Source: Dimorphilus gyrociliatus
Taxonomy: Eukaryota > Annelida > Polychaeta > Dinophilidae
Assembly: GCA_904063045.1 (NCBI GenBank)
Contig: CAJFCJ010000024.1
Coordinates: 310,001 to 374,000, forward strand
Length of the DNA stretch: 64,000 bases
Direction: 5' to 3'
Shown: positions 28,201-41,667 of the stretch, one piece after another
Numbering within the stretch: the first letter of the stretch is position 1
Layout: every line of letters begins with the position of its first letter
Position numbers and translations under genes: made by a program
Notes under the pieces: model-generated
What the model was told of the DNA's origin: nothing
What the model saw: only the letters and a program-made list of their open reading frames with translations
The model's database searches: none

Positions 28201-29080
28201 ATATTTTAAGTATATGAAATCAGTAAAAGCAAAGATGAAGAGAAATGAGCAGGAGAGGGAAGATGAGCAGATGATAGAGTAAAGAGAGCCGTGGAGGGAG
28301 AGAGAGAGATATATACGAAAGAAAGGAAAGAGCAGGACGGTAATGTTAGTATAAGGGGGAAGGAAAGTGAGGTCAATTAAATTCTCTTTTTTTTCCTCTA
28401 TCCTTTTTTAATTAGTTATCGAATTCTATCTTTTTTCTTAATTCTCTTTCCTTCTCTCTCTCTCTCTCTCTTTTATATTCTCTTTTCACTTTGTTGCATC
28501 AAAAACACTAATTCTATAAATTCAGAGTTTTGCTAAATGATTCTTTTTCTACTTATTTAATGAGCCCTTTCTACACGTCTAATGAAAAAAATACCATTAA
28601 TATATTATTTTATCATTAAAAATATATTAATCTAAGAGAACTACACGCCATTTTATAGATTTATAATCCGATCATACTTTTATTGAATTTGCGAAAGACA
28701 TTAACACCTGGTGCCTTTAAACTACGAAGAGTCATAATGAATAATTAAAACGGGGTTATTGAACCTACCCATTTGCGTTATGTCGGTTCTGGAGAGTTTT
28801 TGTGGTTTACAACTCAATTAGGGCCTACAGAATGGAATTTAGGCCAATAGCAGAATGATGAATCACGCTCTTCCAGGCGCGTTTATCACAGCAAACTCTA
28901 CGCCAGATAAACGCTAAAGTATCGAGTAAACAAACAAACAAAGCACGTGCGAAAGTTTTTCGTATTAGATCGAGGCTTTGCGTCGGTTTTTTAGGTGAAA
29001 AACAAGGGTGAGCAGCTTTGGAATGAAAACAGTCAGATAGTTGAAATGTGAGGAAAACGAAAAAGAAAAAAGAGTGAGAT

Positions 29081-29123
<43 letters not shown>

Positions 29124-29534
29124 TAGATAGATAGAAAAGAAGGCGAACAGTAGGAAATGCGCTTTTCCCCTTTGTTTATTCGCCCTTTCACGTTCCCCTT
29201 TAATTAATCCTTTTGCAGATTTTTTTTAGTATAAAACAAAAGAAAAGAAGAGAGTAAAGATCCTCTCATCGCCTTACCGATATGCCACACCCCCGGGCCG
29301 CAGATAAGACACTCTTGGTCTGCATTCTTTATCAGCACCTCCTGATATAACCAATCCCAATCCACTATCATTATCTGACCGTTCCAAATCGACGTGCACA
29401 CAACCCCTTCCGCGTTCTTCTACAGATGTGACGTAATCTATTTCAAATTCGGCTCTCTTCCTGAAAGCTGCCGTTGCAAACCTGTCCGGTTTCCTCCATT
29501 CGTCTTCTGTGAAAAAATCTTTATCGTAAATGTT
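22234..29534 (-). CDS. GRIP-like multi-PDZ scaffold (glutamate-receptor-interacting protein), 5' incomplete
   Basis: Ten exons join in frame: 29534-29278, 27563-27488, 27310-26798, 26575-26438, 25957-25781, 25549-25495, 25136-25038, 24223-24023, 23302-23037, 22965-22234 (837 residues plus an unidentified start exon). Six PDZ domains are visible: about residues 45-125 (VISGGADKECRPRVSYLRPG, then YRSDLVDVGD), 145-237, 249-345, 466-542, 545-645 and 731-812. The third has VERVIPAG and PGDHVL. The fifth has TVKLPRR and GSVAH, and the last FGFSLSDGVYEKGVY. Order and signatures match vertebrate GRIP PDZ1, 2, 3, 4, 5 and 7; no PDZ6 is present between the fifth and last domains. GRIP proteins cluster AMPA receptors, ephrins and cargo through PDZ contacts at synapses and on transport vesicles. 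The PDZ4 donor (GTCATT) is weak but is needed by the frame. Confidence 0.88.
28780..28990. promoter_or_regulatory. GC-richer island in the first visible GRIP intron
   Basis: In a long AT-rich intron (27564-29277) this patch is less AT-rich. It contains a CCAAT near 28845, a GGCGCG, a CACGTG E-box near 28950 and a tandem AAAC run. Position and composition suggest an intronic enhancer or an alternative promoter; there is no direct evidence of activity. Confidence 0.3.
29087..29134. repeat. Compound (AG)n(GATA)n microsatellite
   Basis: A run of AG units passes directly into GATA units, within the first visible GRIP intron. Confidence 0.9.
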
Positions 29535-32059
29535 CTGATTAAGAAAGAAAAAAGAACTATATAGGCTTAAATTTTCAATATAAACAGAACTAAATAGAAC
29601 TGAGGAGGTCTTTCTTTTGTTTATTACAAACTGTAAAGAAGAAGCATTTAACAAATAAATAACGTTAAGTCTAAAGTGAAGGAAAACTTGGGGCAGAAAT
29701 TCATTTAAATTATCAGTCTTAATAGCTTTAAAACAGGAAGTAAGTTTTCGATTCTCTCTCTATTGCTAATACAGTATGCTTCTACACTTTAATGACCCTC
29801 ACTCTTTTTCATTTTATCTGCTTCTATTTCATCTTTGCTCCACCTTTTCCTAACCTTTTCAGTTTACCCTTCACAAATGACTGGCACGTTAAAAGGCATC
29901 CGTTGACGAAAAATTTGTTAAAAAAAGAAAAAAGTGAATTGTAGAAGTATTTTAACATAGAAACTAATTTAAATAGGAAGAACCTAAGGGCAAATTGAAG
30001 TAGAACGATATAGAAAGGACAAATTTTCACTGGCAGAAATCAATGAACAATGCTCTTCCACTCGAACTTGTACAAACTAACGTAGTTATCGTTTTCCCTT
30101 TGCACTTTACCAAACTACAAAATTAATCATGAACTTCTTCACTAGTAAACCATGCAAATTACTTAATCAAACTTAATTGAATAAATATAATCTCTTAACA
30201 CTTTAATACAGTAAATAATATCACGAATATATTTTTGCTTTATAATGGAGAGTATAGCCAGCTATAATAATAAATGTAATATATACATGTTTGTATCATA
30301 AAGGACATTTCCGCTTTTACACATTGAAAGAATTGAATGAAAAAGAAAATATCTATTAAGTAATGTGAAATTATATTAATGCTTGTAATAATTAATTGAT
30401 AACAAATACATTTTCATAAAAGGGTATACTCATATAATCTATACAAACTTTACATGTTTATACGGAAGTTAACTATGTAATGAAAATAAAAATTATGTAA
30501 AGTAATATTACAAGATTGTTTACTCTTATTAAATGTAAGAGATCGTGGAGAATAACTACGAACTATTGTATTTATTATATAAATTTATTACATACAGGGT
30601 ATACAGTATAACATATATAAAATCTTATATCTTCTATATATAGTATTTACTGCATATATATATAGTATATAATGAAATATATTATAAAATTGGTCCAAAT
30701 TATAATCCTATAAAATACTATTTTTTATTGGTTTCTTTCCTTGGTCAGTTTTATTCCTCATGCTTTTTATCGAAAATTATATTTTGTGCATAAATTCCCT
30801 AGAGACTAAAATATACAATTCTCTCTCTCTCTAGTTTTCCCTCTCTTACGTTTCTACTACAAAAGGAGGAAAAGTGGTCTGCCTACACGTTGAAAAAGTT
30901 TGCTCTATTCAGGTTACTGTCCATTAGGCTTGATAATCACGTGATGCTTACACATACACTGTTTAATAGTATTAACAAAGCGGATAAAGACAACTGGTAC
31001 TAGAGATTTAAGTAAGTGAAATTATAGCTGGTAAGGGTGTACAAGAATAACTATTAGCCTATAGTCAAACACCACAGCTAATCAACGTACCGCAAAACGA
31101 ACGTGTTCTGAAGCTAAAGCAGATAAACAAATCCGTCTGTAAAGCGTAAAAGTGACGTTGAACTTTAATTAATTCGAAAATTTCGTGTTTTTTCAAGTTG
31201 AACTTTTGTAAAAGAAGGCAAACAAACGTTCTTATCATTCTTTCAACGGAAATGAAACGATCTTCACCTGCGAACATTTAAGACTATCGATCATTTTTAT
31301 TGTGACCGCAATTTTTAAGACGACGAGCCAGTTAAAGAGATTTCCCTTCCTCTTCTAAAAAATCATTATCGTTGACAATTACAAGTGAAATTAAATTTTC
31401 TATTTTTTTTATTACTTGATTCCTTTATTTTCTAAAGAAAATAAGAGAATATAAAGAACTGGGGAAGGGCAAGAGAAGAAGATTGAAAGAAAGAAAAAGT
31501 CAATAAAAGAAAGAGAAAACCTTTAAGACCGCATTATTTTCTTTTCGTTAGGAAAGGTAAGCTATAAAGATTTCGTTAGATGATAATTCAATCAGGGGGC
31601 CTAACGAAAACCAAGGGAGATAAGGTAGAATCACGTGATCAACAGATATACCTAGGCCTTTACACAATTTAATTTTATCCCTAATTTGAAAAATAACCAC
31701 TACAAGGATTTGAGTCAATGTATAATGTTTCCTCAAAACATAGGCTTTATCTAGGGTAAGGTTTGCGGTTTGCTCTATAAATTGTATGTTTAACATAGTT
31801 GATAATATTTTACTGGAAGAATAACATCTGTAAGTCGTAGAAAGAAAGAGGTCAACCATAACGAAAAATATAAATTACAATTATATACAAATCTCTTCGT
31901 GGTTTTTAAATATTTTCAACCCTTTGGGTATTACTGTTGATCTTTATTTTTAAAAAAAAAGAGGAAGAAAGAGGATCCTCCTACACAACATACACATCAG
32001 CTTTCTCTTAAAATTTTATCAAATCTAAAGCAAATGGTCTAAATAAATAGTATAGAGGT

Positions 32060-32780
32060 ATATATAGCATATACATATATATATATATATATATTAGTAT
32101 ATATACTTTGTATAATATTTATGTACGAGGTATCTATTAAAGAATACACTGTATATATATTTATATACAATATATAGTACATATATGCAAACCTAGACAA
32201 ACATTCTTAGGAACACACATACACCATACATACATATATATATATATATATACATATATACATGCACAGACTCACACATAGCAAACATACACAACACAAC
32301 CACATACACCTACATACATACTGTATATGTACGTATGTGTGCATGGTATTATTGGATTTAATCAATCTCAACTATCCTTCCTTCTCGAACGAGCAGTTAT
32401 CTCGGTTAGAACCAGTTTGTTCCAACCGACAATAAACACCTGTTTTTGGTTTAGGAAGGCGAGAGAACGATTAGACCAGTTATACTTCTGTAAGATATGT
32501 TTAGATTTTTATGAAGGAAACCCTATAAAACGTAATAACTCGTCTATTTTTTTATCATGTTAGACAGATAGTGATGTTATTTATGAACACGTTTAAAACA
32601 TCTGTTCTATTTATAGCTAATTCAGTGTTAAACATATATTAAGTCCTGTATATAAATATGTATGTAGATATATAAAAATATATATAAATATATACTAATA
32701 TATATATATATATGTGTGTGTGTATGTGTGTATGTGTGAGTCTGTGTGTCTAATATATGTATATGTTCATAATACGTTTA
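32060..32780. repeat. Cluster of AT, ACAT and TG microsatellites
   Basis: Several runs of AT dinucleotides alternate with ACAT/ACAC blocks (32215-32320) and TG blocks (32710-32750). The short open frame at 32327-32563 between them is not gene-like. Confidence 0.8.
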
Positions 32781-34509
32781 TACATACAGACAAATGTATA
32801 TTTATAAGGAATATTTAAAAAAAATCAAGGAATTATAGGGGTTGTGTTCTGAGGGTTTAAACGAAATTAATTAATTAAAAAAAAGTTTTAAACAGCTTTC
32901 ATTTTTTTTTACTTTATAATAGAAAAGTTTTTTCTTTTATTTTTAGATTTAAAAAAAATATTTCCAAACAAATATCACACCTGTGGAGAAAGTTTTTTTT
33001 TTTAAAAGGTGTTTTCAATACAAAAGTACTTTACAGGCAAAACTAGCTTTTTACGCTATCCATTAACCAGTTAACAGAAAAATACTTTAACAATCATACA
33101 CTCCCTCATACTTAATATTGCCTATAAGACAGACTTTCCCTTTTAATAAATAGATATAACTTAACGTTAGATTTAATAAAGAATTAATCAACCAATAATA
33201 AAAAGAATCTCTGATGTAAACATTTTTGTATTATGACAAACAAGCAAACTGCACTTTCTACGATTTCATAGCCGCCGGAAATCGTTTCGTTAAAAGCTCT
33301 AACAAAAATCGCTGTGTATTTTATAGTAACGAGTTTGCTAACGCGGCTGCCTCTATTGAAACGGTATGGAAATAAAACGAGCAATTTCCGTAATGAGCCC
33401 AATCTTTAGAACGTGTCTATGAATAAAATTTCTCTTATTACCCGATTTTTGGTAGTAAAACGATATACCACAAACTATCACATGACCAGCTACCTGAGAA
33501 ATACATTCAGTGCTCCGACTGTTGTCAAAGTTCGCTATTAATATTTAAAGCAGATCTAGTCAATATGCATATAGGGAGGATTTCATTCTAGTCAGATCAA
33601 TTAACTGAATAGTTTCATTTAGAAAGCGCTGTGATTCAAGTACTATTCAACCTTTTATTCCCACTTGCTTTTTACTTTCAGACAGATACGCATATACTGT
33701 ATATGCAGTATTAGTATATATATTAATATATATATAGTTTTGACTGATCCAGATACAATTTTATCTATCATTCCTACTTGATAGGATCTGACCATGTTTT
33801 CATTTTATTCTTTTATAATCGTAGTAAAGTATTACGAACATAAAGTCTATTCCCAACAGTCGGCATCAATTCATCTAAGATGAAAAAATGTTAAAATCCT
33901 ACCAAACTGTACTGCAAGACGAATGTCTCTCAAATTTTCAAGTTCTAGTGATACTCTATCTGTTTTCTAATGGTCTCTTCTAAACAACACCTATGTATAG
34001 AAATGATATATACGAACCGGTGCGTTTGTCGCCCAAGCACTGTAGCATTCCCAGAGGCTATAATATGAGAATAAATCGAAGTGACAGCTTTATTACATTC
34101 CTACTAATTATCTGTCGATTTCCAATCGATATCGATTTAATCCGTCAATAAGATATCTTAGCTGTTTGTCTTTGTAATCAACAGCCTTAATTCCTATAGT
34201 CAGTGAAGTTTGGCAAAAAGTCAAAAAAAGTTTGCAGTAGTCGATTCTTGTTTATATAGCAAATTTTTAATTAATCCTTTTTTCCAATAGAATCCTTCAT
34301 CCAGCCTTTCTTGTTTATTCTTTACATTTATTATAATTAAATTAAGATCATTAGCATGAAAGTACACTTTTCTATTTATTAAGACAAGCAGTAAAATATG
34401 AGCGATAATTTAGTTCTTTCCCTATAGATTTTCGTCGACTGCTGTTTTGCAGTTTTTTCTATAGTATATAAGCAGACTGTAAATGAAAAAGAGATCTTTA
34501 CCGTCGCTC

Positions 34510-34547
34510 ATTGGTTGAGTTTTGCGTAACGTTGGAAATTATCCAAT
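34510..34547. promoter_or_regulatory. Paired CCAAT boxes upstream of Rab GDI
   Basis: An inverted CCAAT (ATTGG, 34510-34514) and a direct CCAAT (34543-34547) sit 33 bp apart in a GC-richer patch about 500 bp before the GDI start codon. Spacing near three helical turns is typical of NF-Y site pairs. Inference from motif and position only. Confidence 0.4.
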
Positions 34548-35051
34548 CAGCGTCTTTCAAAATCCTTTTATAAAATTACTAATATTCGTCCAAATAAAAA
34601 ACAACAGCAAAATCAGTAATGATCCGATCAAGTAAAGCAGGACATTAGCCAAAATTGACCTTGAACTTTGATATAGTAGACAAGAGGAAACTTCTTCCCC
34701 TCTCGAAACCCGCTTTTTTCAGTCTGCTGAGTGTATTACTATAAAACTTGAAAATACATAAAAACTATATATAAACAATAAGTATTTAAATAAAAAGTCA
34801 TATAAAATATAATAAATAAATGAAATTAGAGGATATTTTAATATTTGAAACACATCCCTTGTTTAATAAATCCTCCTGAAAAACAACAACAACGCACTAA
34901 ATTTTCCAGCTGCGCAGTAATACACATACACCGATCGATAAATTTCGAGAAATATACATTTAGAACCGGAGAAAAAAATCCCTATTACCTTTACTAAACC
35001 TCTATATATAATAAATTTTCTGTGCATTTTCGAGAGGAAATACATCAAATT

Positions 35052-38000
35052 ATGGATGAGGAATATGATTTTATAGTTTTAGGAACAGGATTAAAAGTAA
35101 TCAATGCTTAAAATTTTTAAGTAAGCAATCATCAACGCCCCTATTCTCCTTTTCTTTCTTTTTCAACAGGAATGTATTCTCTCCGGTCTGATGTCTGTTT
35201 CGGGGAAGAAGGTGTTGCATATGGACAGAAATGATTATTATGGTGGTCAAAGCGCTTCAATTACACCCATAGACCAGGTATAAAACATTTGTACAATACA
35301 ACTGCTTAAAGTAAACCGTATTGTCGTTTCCAGTTCTATAGATACTTCGGAAAACAGTATGAAATTCCTCTATTAGAAGAGAAATTTGGGAAACTAAGGG
35401 ATTGGAATGTTGATCTTGTACCAAAATTCTTGATGGCTAATGGTATTTACTCTCACATATAAATATACTTTTGTGTGCATATATATATGTGCATGCAAGA
35501 TATAGATTACTTTACGTATTTGGGCATAAAAGGGAATTTTTACTTGGACTGTAGATAAGGACCTATTAGCTGTGAAAGAGTGTTTATTCAACTTGTTAAT
35601 AGGGTAATTCCCAGTGATTTATTCTCTAATCTACAAAAAAGAAACAAGAAAAAAGGATATCTATATATATATTGTATATAAGTCAAACATTTAGCTCTTC
35701 GGCTATAGATTGATTAAATATGACTGTAAATATTCCTGTAAATGGGGTGATAAAAGGTTAAATAGAACTTTTTATAACGCAGTTTTCCGTCAAGACGGAA
35801 ACGGATATGATAAAGAATCAATTCCTTATTGATAATCAACTAAAAAAATGAAAGGAACAAAAATAATTCATTATTTATAATAGAGAGAAAATTAATTATT
35901 ACATCTACTAATATATACACAATATATATATGGTACAAGATGTGTATTAGAGCATAAAATGGACGTTCTCTCCTTTTATTTCTATTTTCTTTACCAATAT
36001 ATTAAACCTATATACAGTACGTCATAAATTATTTTTATATAATAGATATTATATTGTCACCACCCTCCATGCTCCCCCATTTCTTCTTTCCTTTTTTCGC
36101 TTTACTCCAAGTTGTATTTGTAATCAATATGGATTCTGTAATTACTAAATAACAAAAAAAGTTAAATTCAATATTTTACAATAAACAGGTGAATTAGTAA
36201 AGCTTCTTATCCATACTGGCGTAACGAGATATTTGGAATTCAAGCCTATAGAAGGATCTTATGTTTATAAGAAAGGCAGTGGGATTTGCAAAGTACCATC
36301 TAATGAAACAGAGGCAATGAAAAGCGAAATGATGGGATTATTGGAAAAGAGAAGATTTCAAAAATTCTTACAATTCTGCTCCGAGGTAGATGAAAAGGAT
36401 GAATCAACTTGGAAAAATATGGATCTAAGAAACATAAAAACCAATGAATTCTATGACAAATTCGGTTTAGAAGAGGAAACTAGGACTTTTACGGGTCACG
36501 CTCTCGCTTTATATATAGATGATTCCTACCTAAATGAATCGGCTATTGATTTGATAGTTAAATGCAAATTGTACAATGAAAGCCTATGCAGGTAAGAGTT
36601 AAGGGGAGGGAATTTTTTTTATCTCTAAAATCAAAGAAAATAAATAAATCCAATAAACAGTATATAAGCTTACTATTTTTCGATTTTTTTTAAGTATCCC
36701 CTCTTTACAAAAGCTTTGTACTGTTTATATTGATTTTGCAATAATTAAAGTTAATGAGAAATATTCAATCTCTAGCCTGTCTTTATGAAAGCATATTGAT
36801 TCTATAAAAAAAATACTACTATAGAATTATTTAATATACGCAAATATTCTGTTTATAAACAAAGTAAGAATTTTCAAACATCCCTCTCTCTCGCTTGCTT
36901 TCTCGCTCTTTCGCTCTCTTTCTTCCTTTCTTTCTATTTCTTCTGCATTTTTTGTACTCTTATGAATTGTTTTCTTCGTTTTCTCTTTCACCAAGTTTCT
37001 TTTTATTATTTTTTTTCACATTGGACATAAAAATAGAAAATAAAAAAAATGGAAACAAATTAAGGTTTGCCCAAAGCAGCTTTTAGAGTGTCAGTTGTAA
37101 ATGCCTAAGGAAGCAATTTCACATGTTTCTAGTCTATAATAAATCTTTATATGAGGACAATAACGAGAAATCTTCGATCCTATTTTCTCCGCTTCCGTAT
37201 TCCCCAGTATAAATGTTAGCCTGGGGGCCGTTTACATGCATTACAACAACAATGAATATGTATTGAATATGAATATAGGTATTCACTTAGAATCTATCAA
37301 TTTCTTTTCTTTTTTTAAAGGAGTCGAAAAAGTCCTTTTCTCTACCCTCTCTATGGTCTAGGCGAGCTTCCCCAAGGATTTGCTAGGTAATATAAATTTT
37401 AAAGATAAAAGGATCATAGATAATCATTATCGTAAAACTAATTTCTCTTTAAAAGACTTTCTGCTATCTACGGTGGAACTTATATGTTGAACAAGCCTTT
37501 CGAGAGTATCGTATACGACGGAGGAAAGGTAGTGGGGGTCGCAGCAAAAAATGAAAAGGGAGAAGTAGAGGTTGCGAAATGTAAACAGGTAACTGTTAAA
37601 TATAACAAATATAACATTTTCCACGGTATTTAGGTTACGAGTGGTAGAAAAATATCCTATGTACATTATATACATTATATATATTATACTATACTATACT
37701 ATTAAGAATGTAATTAACAAATACTCTTTATATAAAAAAATTGCTAGTATTTCAATAAAAAGAAACTTAAATTGCTACCTTCCGTTCCCTAAAGGTAATC
37801 TGCGATCCAAGTTACGTTGATAAGGACAAAGTGAAATTAGTAGGAAAGGTGGCTAGGGCAATCTGCTTTTTAAATCATCCTATTCCCAACACTAACGAAG
37901 CTTCTTCCTGCCAAATCATTATACCGCAAAGTCAAGTGGGTAGAAAATACGGTAAGATTTGCCAAAAGATCCTTTTTATATAGTGCACCCTAAGTTTATA

Positions 38001-39139
38001 CTCATCTTTTGCTCTGTGGAAAGATATATAGAAAATATTCATTTATTATTACATATGGATAAATCTTAAACCTTTCCCCCCCCATTTAACAAGTATTTTG
38101 TTTATAAGAAACACATATAGTTGTATATATGATAAGCAATTTACAACATTACCTAGGAAATATCATTATTTTTACTTTTTACCATCTCAACTTCTCTCTG
38201 TCTATATATCTTTTCTCTCTCGCTCTCTGCTTTTTCTCTATTTGTTTATACAGCATATATATATATATATATATATATAAATTTATATATATCCTTTCTT
38301 CTTTTGCTTATTTACTTATATATTGTTATAAAATAGAGACCTATACGAAATCAACAAAAATCCTCTCTAATACTTTGAAAGAACTAGATCAGCAGAGAAA
38401 AATTTCGCTTAGGATGACATTCCACAGATGTCAATTATATAAAAGACGCGTGGAAAACCGAATAGCTAAAATATAATATTAGCAGCTAACATCCCACACA
38501 AGATGATAATTATATTATCCATTAGATTAATTATATCTAACCAACGTTCCATTCCTTCCTCTCTCTTTTTTTCCCATATAATATACTATATAAAAAGAGT
38601 CTTTTTAGTTTGTTTTTTCAATAAGCTAATCCGACAAAGTATAATATAGAACAGGAAACTGAAAAATTTCACTTTTACAATAACTAAATAGGAAAGCTAA
38701 TTATCTTTTCTTTCCATAGTTTTATCTGTAAATAGATTATATTCTATCTCAATGATTAAAAATGACATACTTCATGTTTTCTTTCTCTTCTACAGACATA
38801 TACATTTGCAGTATAGGCAGAGAACTTAAAGTTTGTTCGAAAGGAAATTATCTTGCTCTTGTATCGACCACGGTTGAAACGTCTGACCCAGAGGCAGACT
38901 TACAACTTGGTCTTGATCTTTTGGGACCAATATCTGAAAAGTTTATTAGCGTAAGCGAATTATACGAACCCGTCGATAAAGGTACGGAATCTAAAGTCTT
39001 TATAACATCTTCTTACGATGCAACAACTCACTTTGAGAGTACTTGTAAGGATGTTTTGGAAATTTACAAGAGAGTAGTGGGAGAAGAGTTCGACTTTTCG
39101 AAAGTTAAGCATACTCTCGAAGTTGCCGAACAAGAATAG
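35052..39139 (+). CDS. GDI: Rab GDP-dissociation inhibitor (GDI)
   Basis: Eight exons: 35052-35096, 35170-35277, 35334-35442, 36189-36591, 37321-37386, 37456-37588, 37795-37951, 38796-39139 (1365 nt, 454 aa; the family is about 445-450). The N-terminus has the GDI/REP signature ([16 protein letters not shown], then [15 protein letters not shown]). Later blocks [35 protein letters not shown] and TYDATTHFE-like [10 protein letters not shown] match Rab GDIs. GDI extracts prenylated GDP-bound Rabs from membranes and keeps them soluble in the cytosol. The first exon encodes only 15 residues. AATAAA at 39471-39476 may be the polyadenylation signal. Its nearest Rab-pathway neighbour is the TBC1D25-like GAP about 8 kb away. 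Confidence 0.96.
38254..38279. repeat. (AT)n microsatellite in Rab GDI intron 7
   Basis: Thirteen AT units inside the 844-bp intron between the last two GDI exons; the neighbouring open frames on the plus strand arise from it. Confidence 0.9.
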
Positions 39140-39470
39140 GAAAGATTGTTTTCCTCTCTTTTTTTAATTTTGGCCTCCCAATATGAGAATTAAATGCTTG
39201 ATATGATTGATTACTAGTTCGCAATTAAGGAAAAAGCTATATGGAGAAAAGAAGATTCTATACATGCATTTTACAATATTTACTGCTTCGTAACGTTCCT
39301 TGTTTTCATCTTGCTAGAATATCTAATAGATATTCTAGTTGAAAGTCGTGCTATATTAATGTTTCTTTTGGTTCAATTTTGCTTCTGATTTAATAGTGTC
39401 AACCTAAGTCCAAAATATTTGTGTTGTATGCTTTGATGGATGTTAAAGTACGCTGCTTTTTATGCTTACA

Positions 39471-39476
39471 AATAAA
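39471..39476 (+). terminator. Candidate poly(A) signal of Rab GDI
   Basis: AATAAA about 330 bp after the GDI stop codon, the best-placed hexamer before the PP2A promoter region. Confidence 0.4.
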
Positions 39477-39622
39477 TCCAGTTATCCCGGATAGTTAAGC
39501 CTTTCTAAAAAATATCGTATGCTATTAACATAGAGGATATAATATAGATTAAAAGAGAATAATCATTTCAGTCGTTAGATGTCACTACTTTAGTATATTT
39601 CATTTCGTTTCGCAACATCAAA

Positions 39623-39647
39623 TTCCCGCCAATTTGAACTAGCCAAT
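39623..39647 (+). promoter_or_regulatory. E2F-like and CCAAT elements upstream of PP2A
   Basis: TTCCCGCC (E2F-type core) at 39623-39630 overlaps a CCAAT at 39629-39633, and a second CCAAT lies at 39643-39647. All sit 180-210 bp before the PP2A start codon in an AT-rich background. The motifs are seen; the function is inferred. Confidence 0.4.
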
Positions 39648-39830
39648 CAGGATCAAGAATTTTGGCCCACATGCCAACCAACATTCATGGGTTTTAGCAC
39701 TACCCGAATTATTCATTAGACGCCATTTTGAGACGAGAAATAGCTAAACTTTCTCATTTTTTTTAGTTAACCTAGTCTCCAATTGATTTATCTTAATATA
39801 GTTTCATTGCGTTAAACCATTATCTCTAGA

Positions 39831-41362
<1,532 letters not shown>

Positions 41363-41595
41363 AATCAGAAGGAGCATGGTTTTATACCGAGGCAATGTGT
41401 TGTGTCCTCTCCATTTTTTTCAACAGTTAAAAATATTATATATATTTAAATACTACGTGTTTAGCATTGCCGGTTATCATTATTTTCAATACAAATTTAA
41501 AAGAGTCGATTCCGACAGATGGCGTTATTAGTTATTTCTTAGGGACTATGTAATGATGCATCTAGACGGAAGAACTTTCGGGAGGATAGAATTTA

Positions 41596-41605
41596 GTCAC
41601 GTGAC
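41596..41605. promoter_or_regulatory. Palindromic GTCACGTGAC element before LRR gene
   Basis: A perfect 10-bp palindrome with an E-box core, 62 bp upstream of the LRR-protein start codon. It is identical to the CLEAR-type site bound by MiT/TFE and USF bHLH-zip factors. Binding is inferred. Confidence 0.45.
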
Positions 41606-41667
41606 CCTAAATGACATCCTTAACGGTGTTTTTTGTCGTTTTTAAACTATATTTATGAGTATAGAAG

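Larger units (their letters stand above)
29535..35051. other. Interval between GRIP and Rab GDI, no gene recognised
   Basis: About 5.5 kb between two genes that diverge from it. It probably includes the missing GRIP first exon(s), a large 5' intron and both promoters. Open frames at 31065-31277, 31548-31859 and 33184-33402 on the minus strand have no family signature and look like chance. Two palindromic ATCACGTGAT E-boxes lie at 30936-30945 and 31630-31639, AT/GT microsatellite clusters at 32060-32320 and 32640-32770, and a CCAAT pair at 34510-34547. Confidence 0.5.

Noticed and set aside
33184-33402. 72-codon minus-strand frame as a possible GRIP first exon
   Set aside because: It ends in its own stop, contains no GRIP-like N-terminal feature and has no donor that links it to the first PDZ exon in a supported way.
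38098-38476. Two plus-strand frames between GDI exons 7 and 8
   Set aside because: Intronic frames made from pyrimidine tracts and an AT microsatellite; the GDI frame closes across them.
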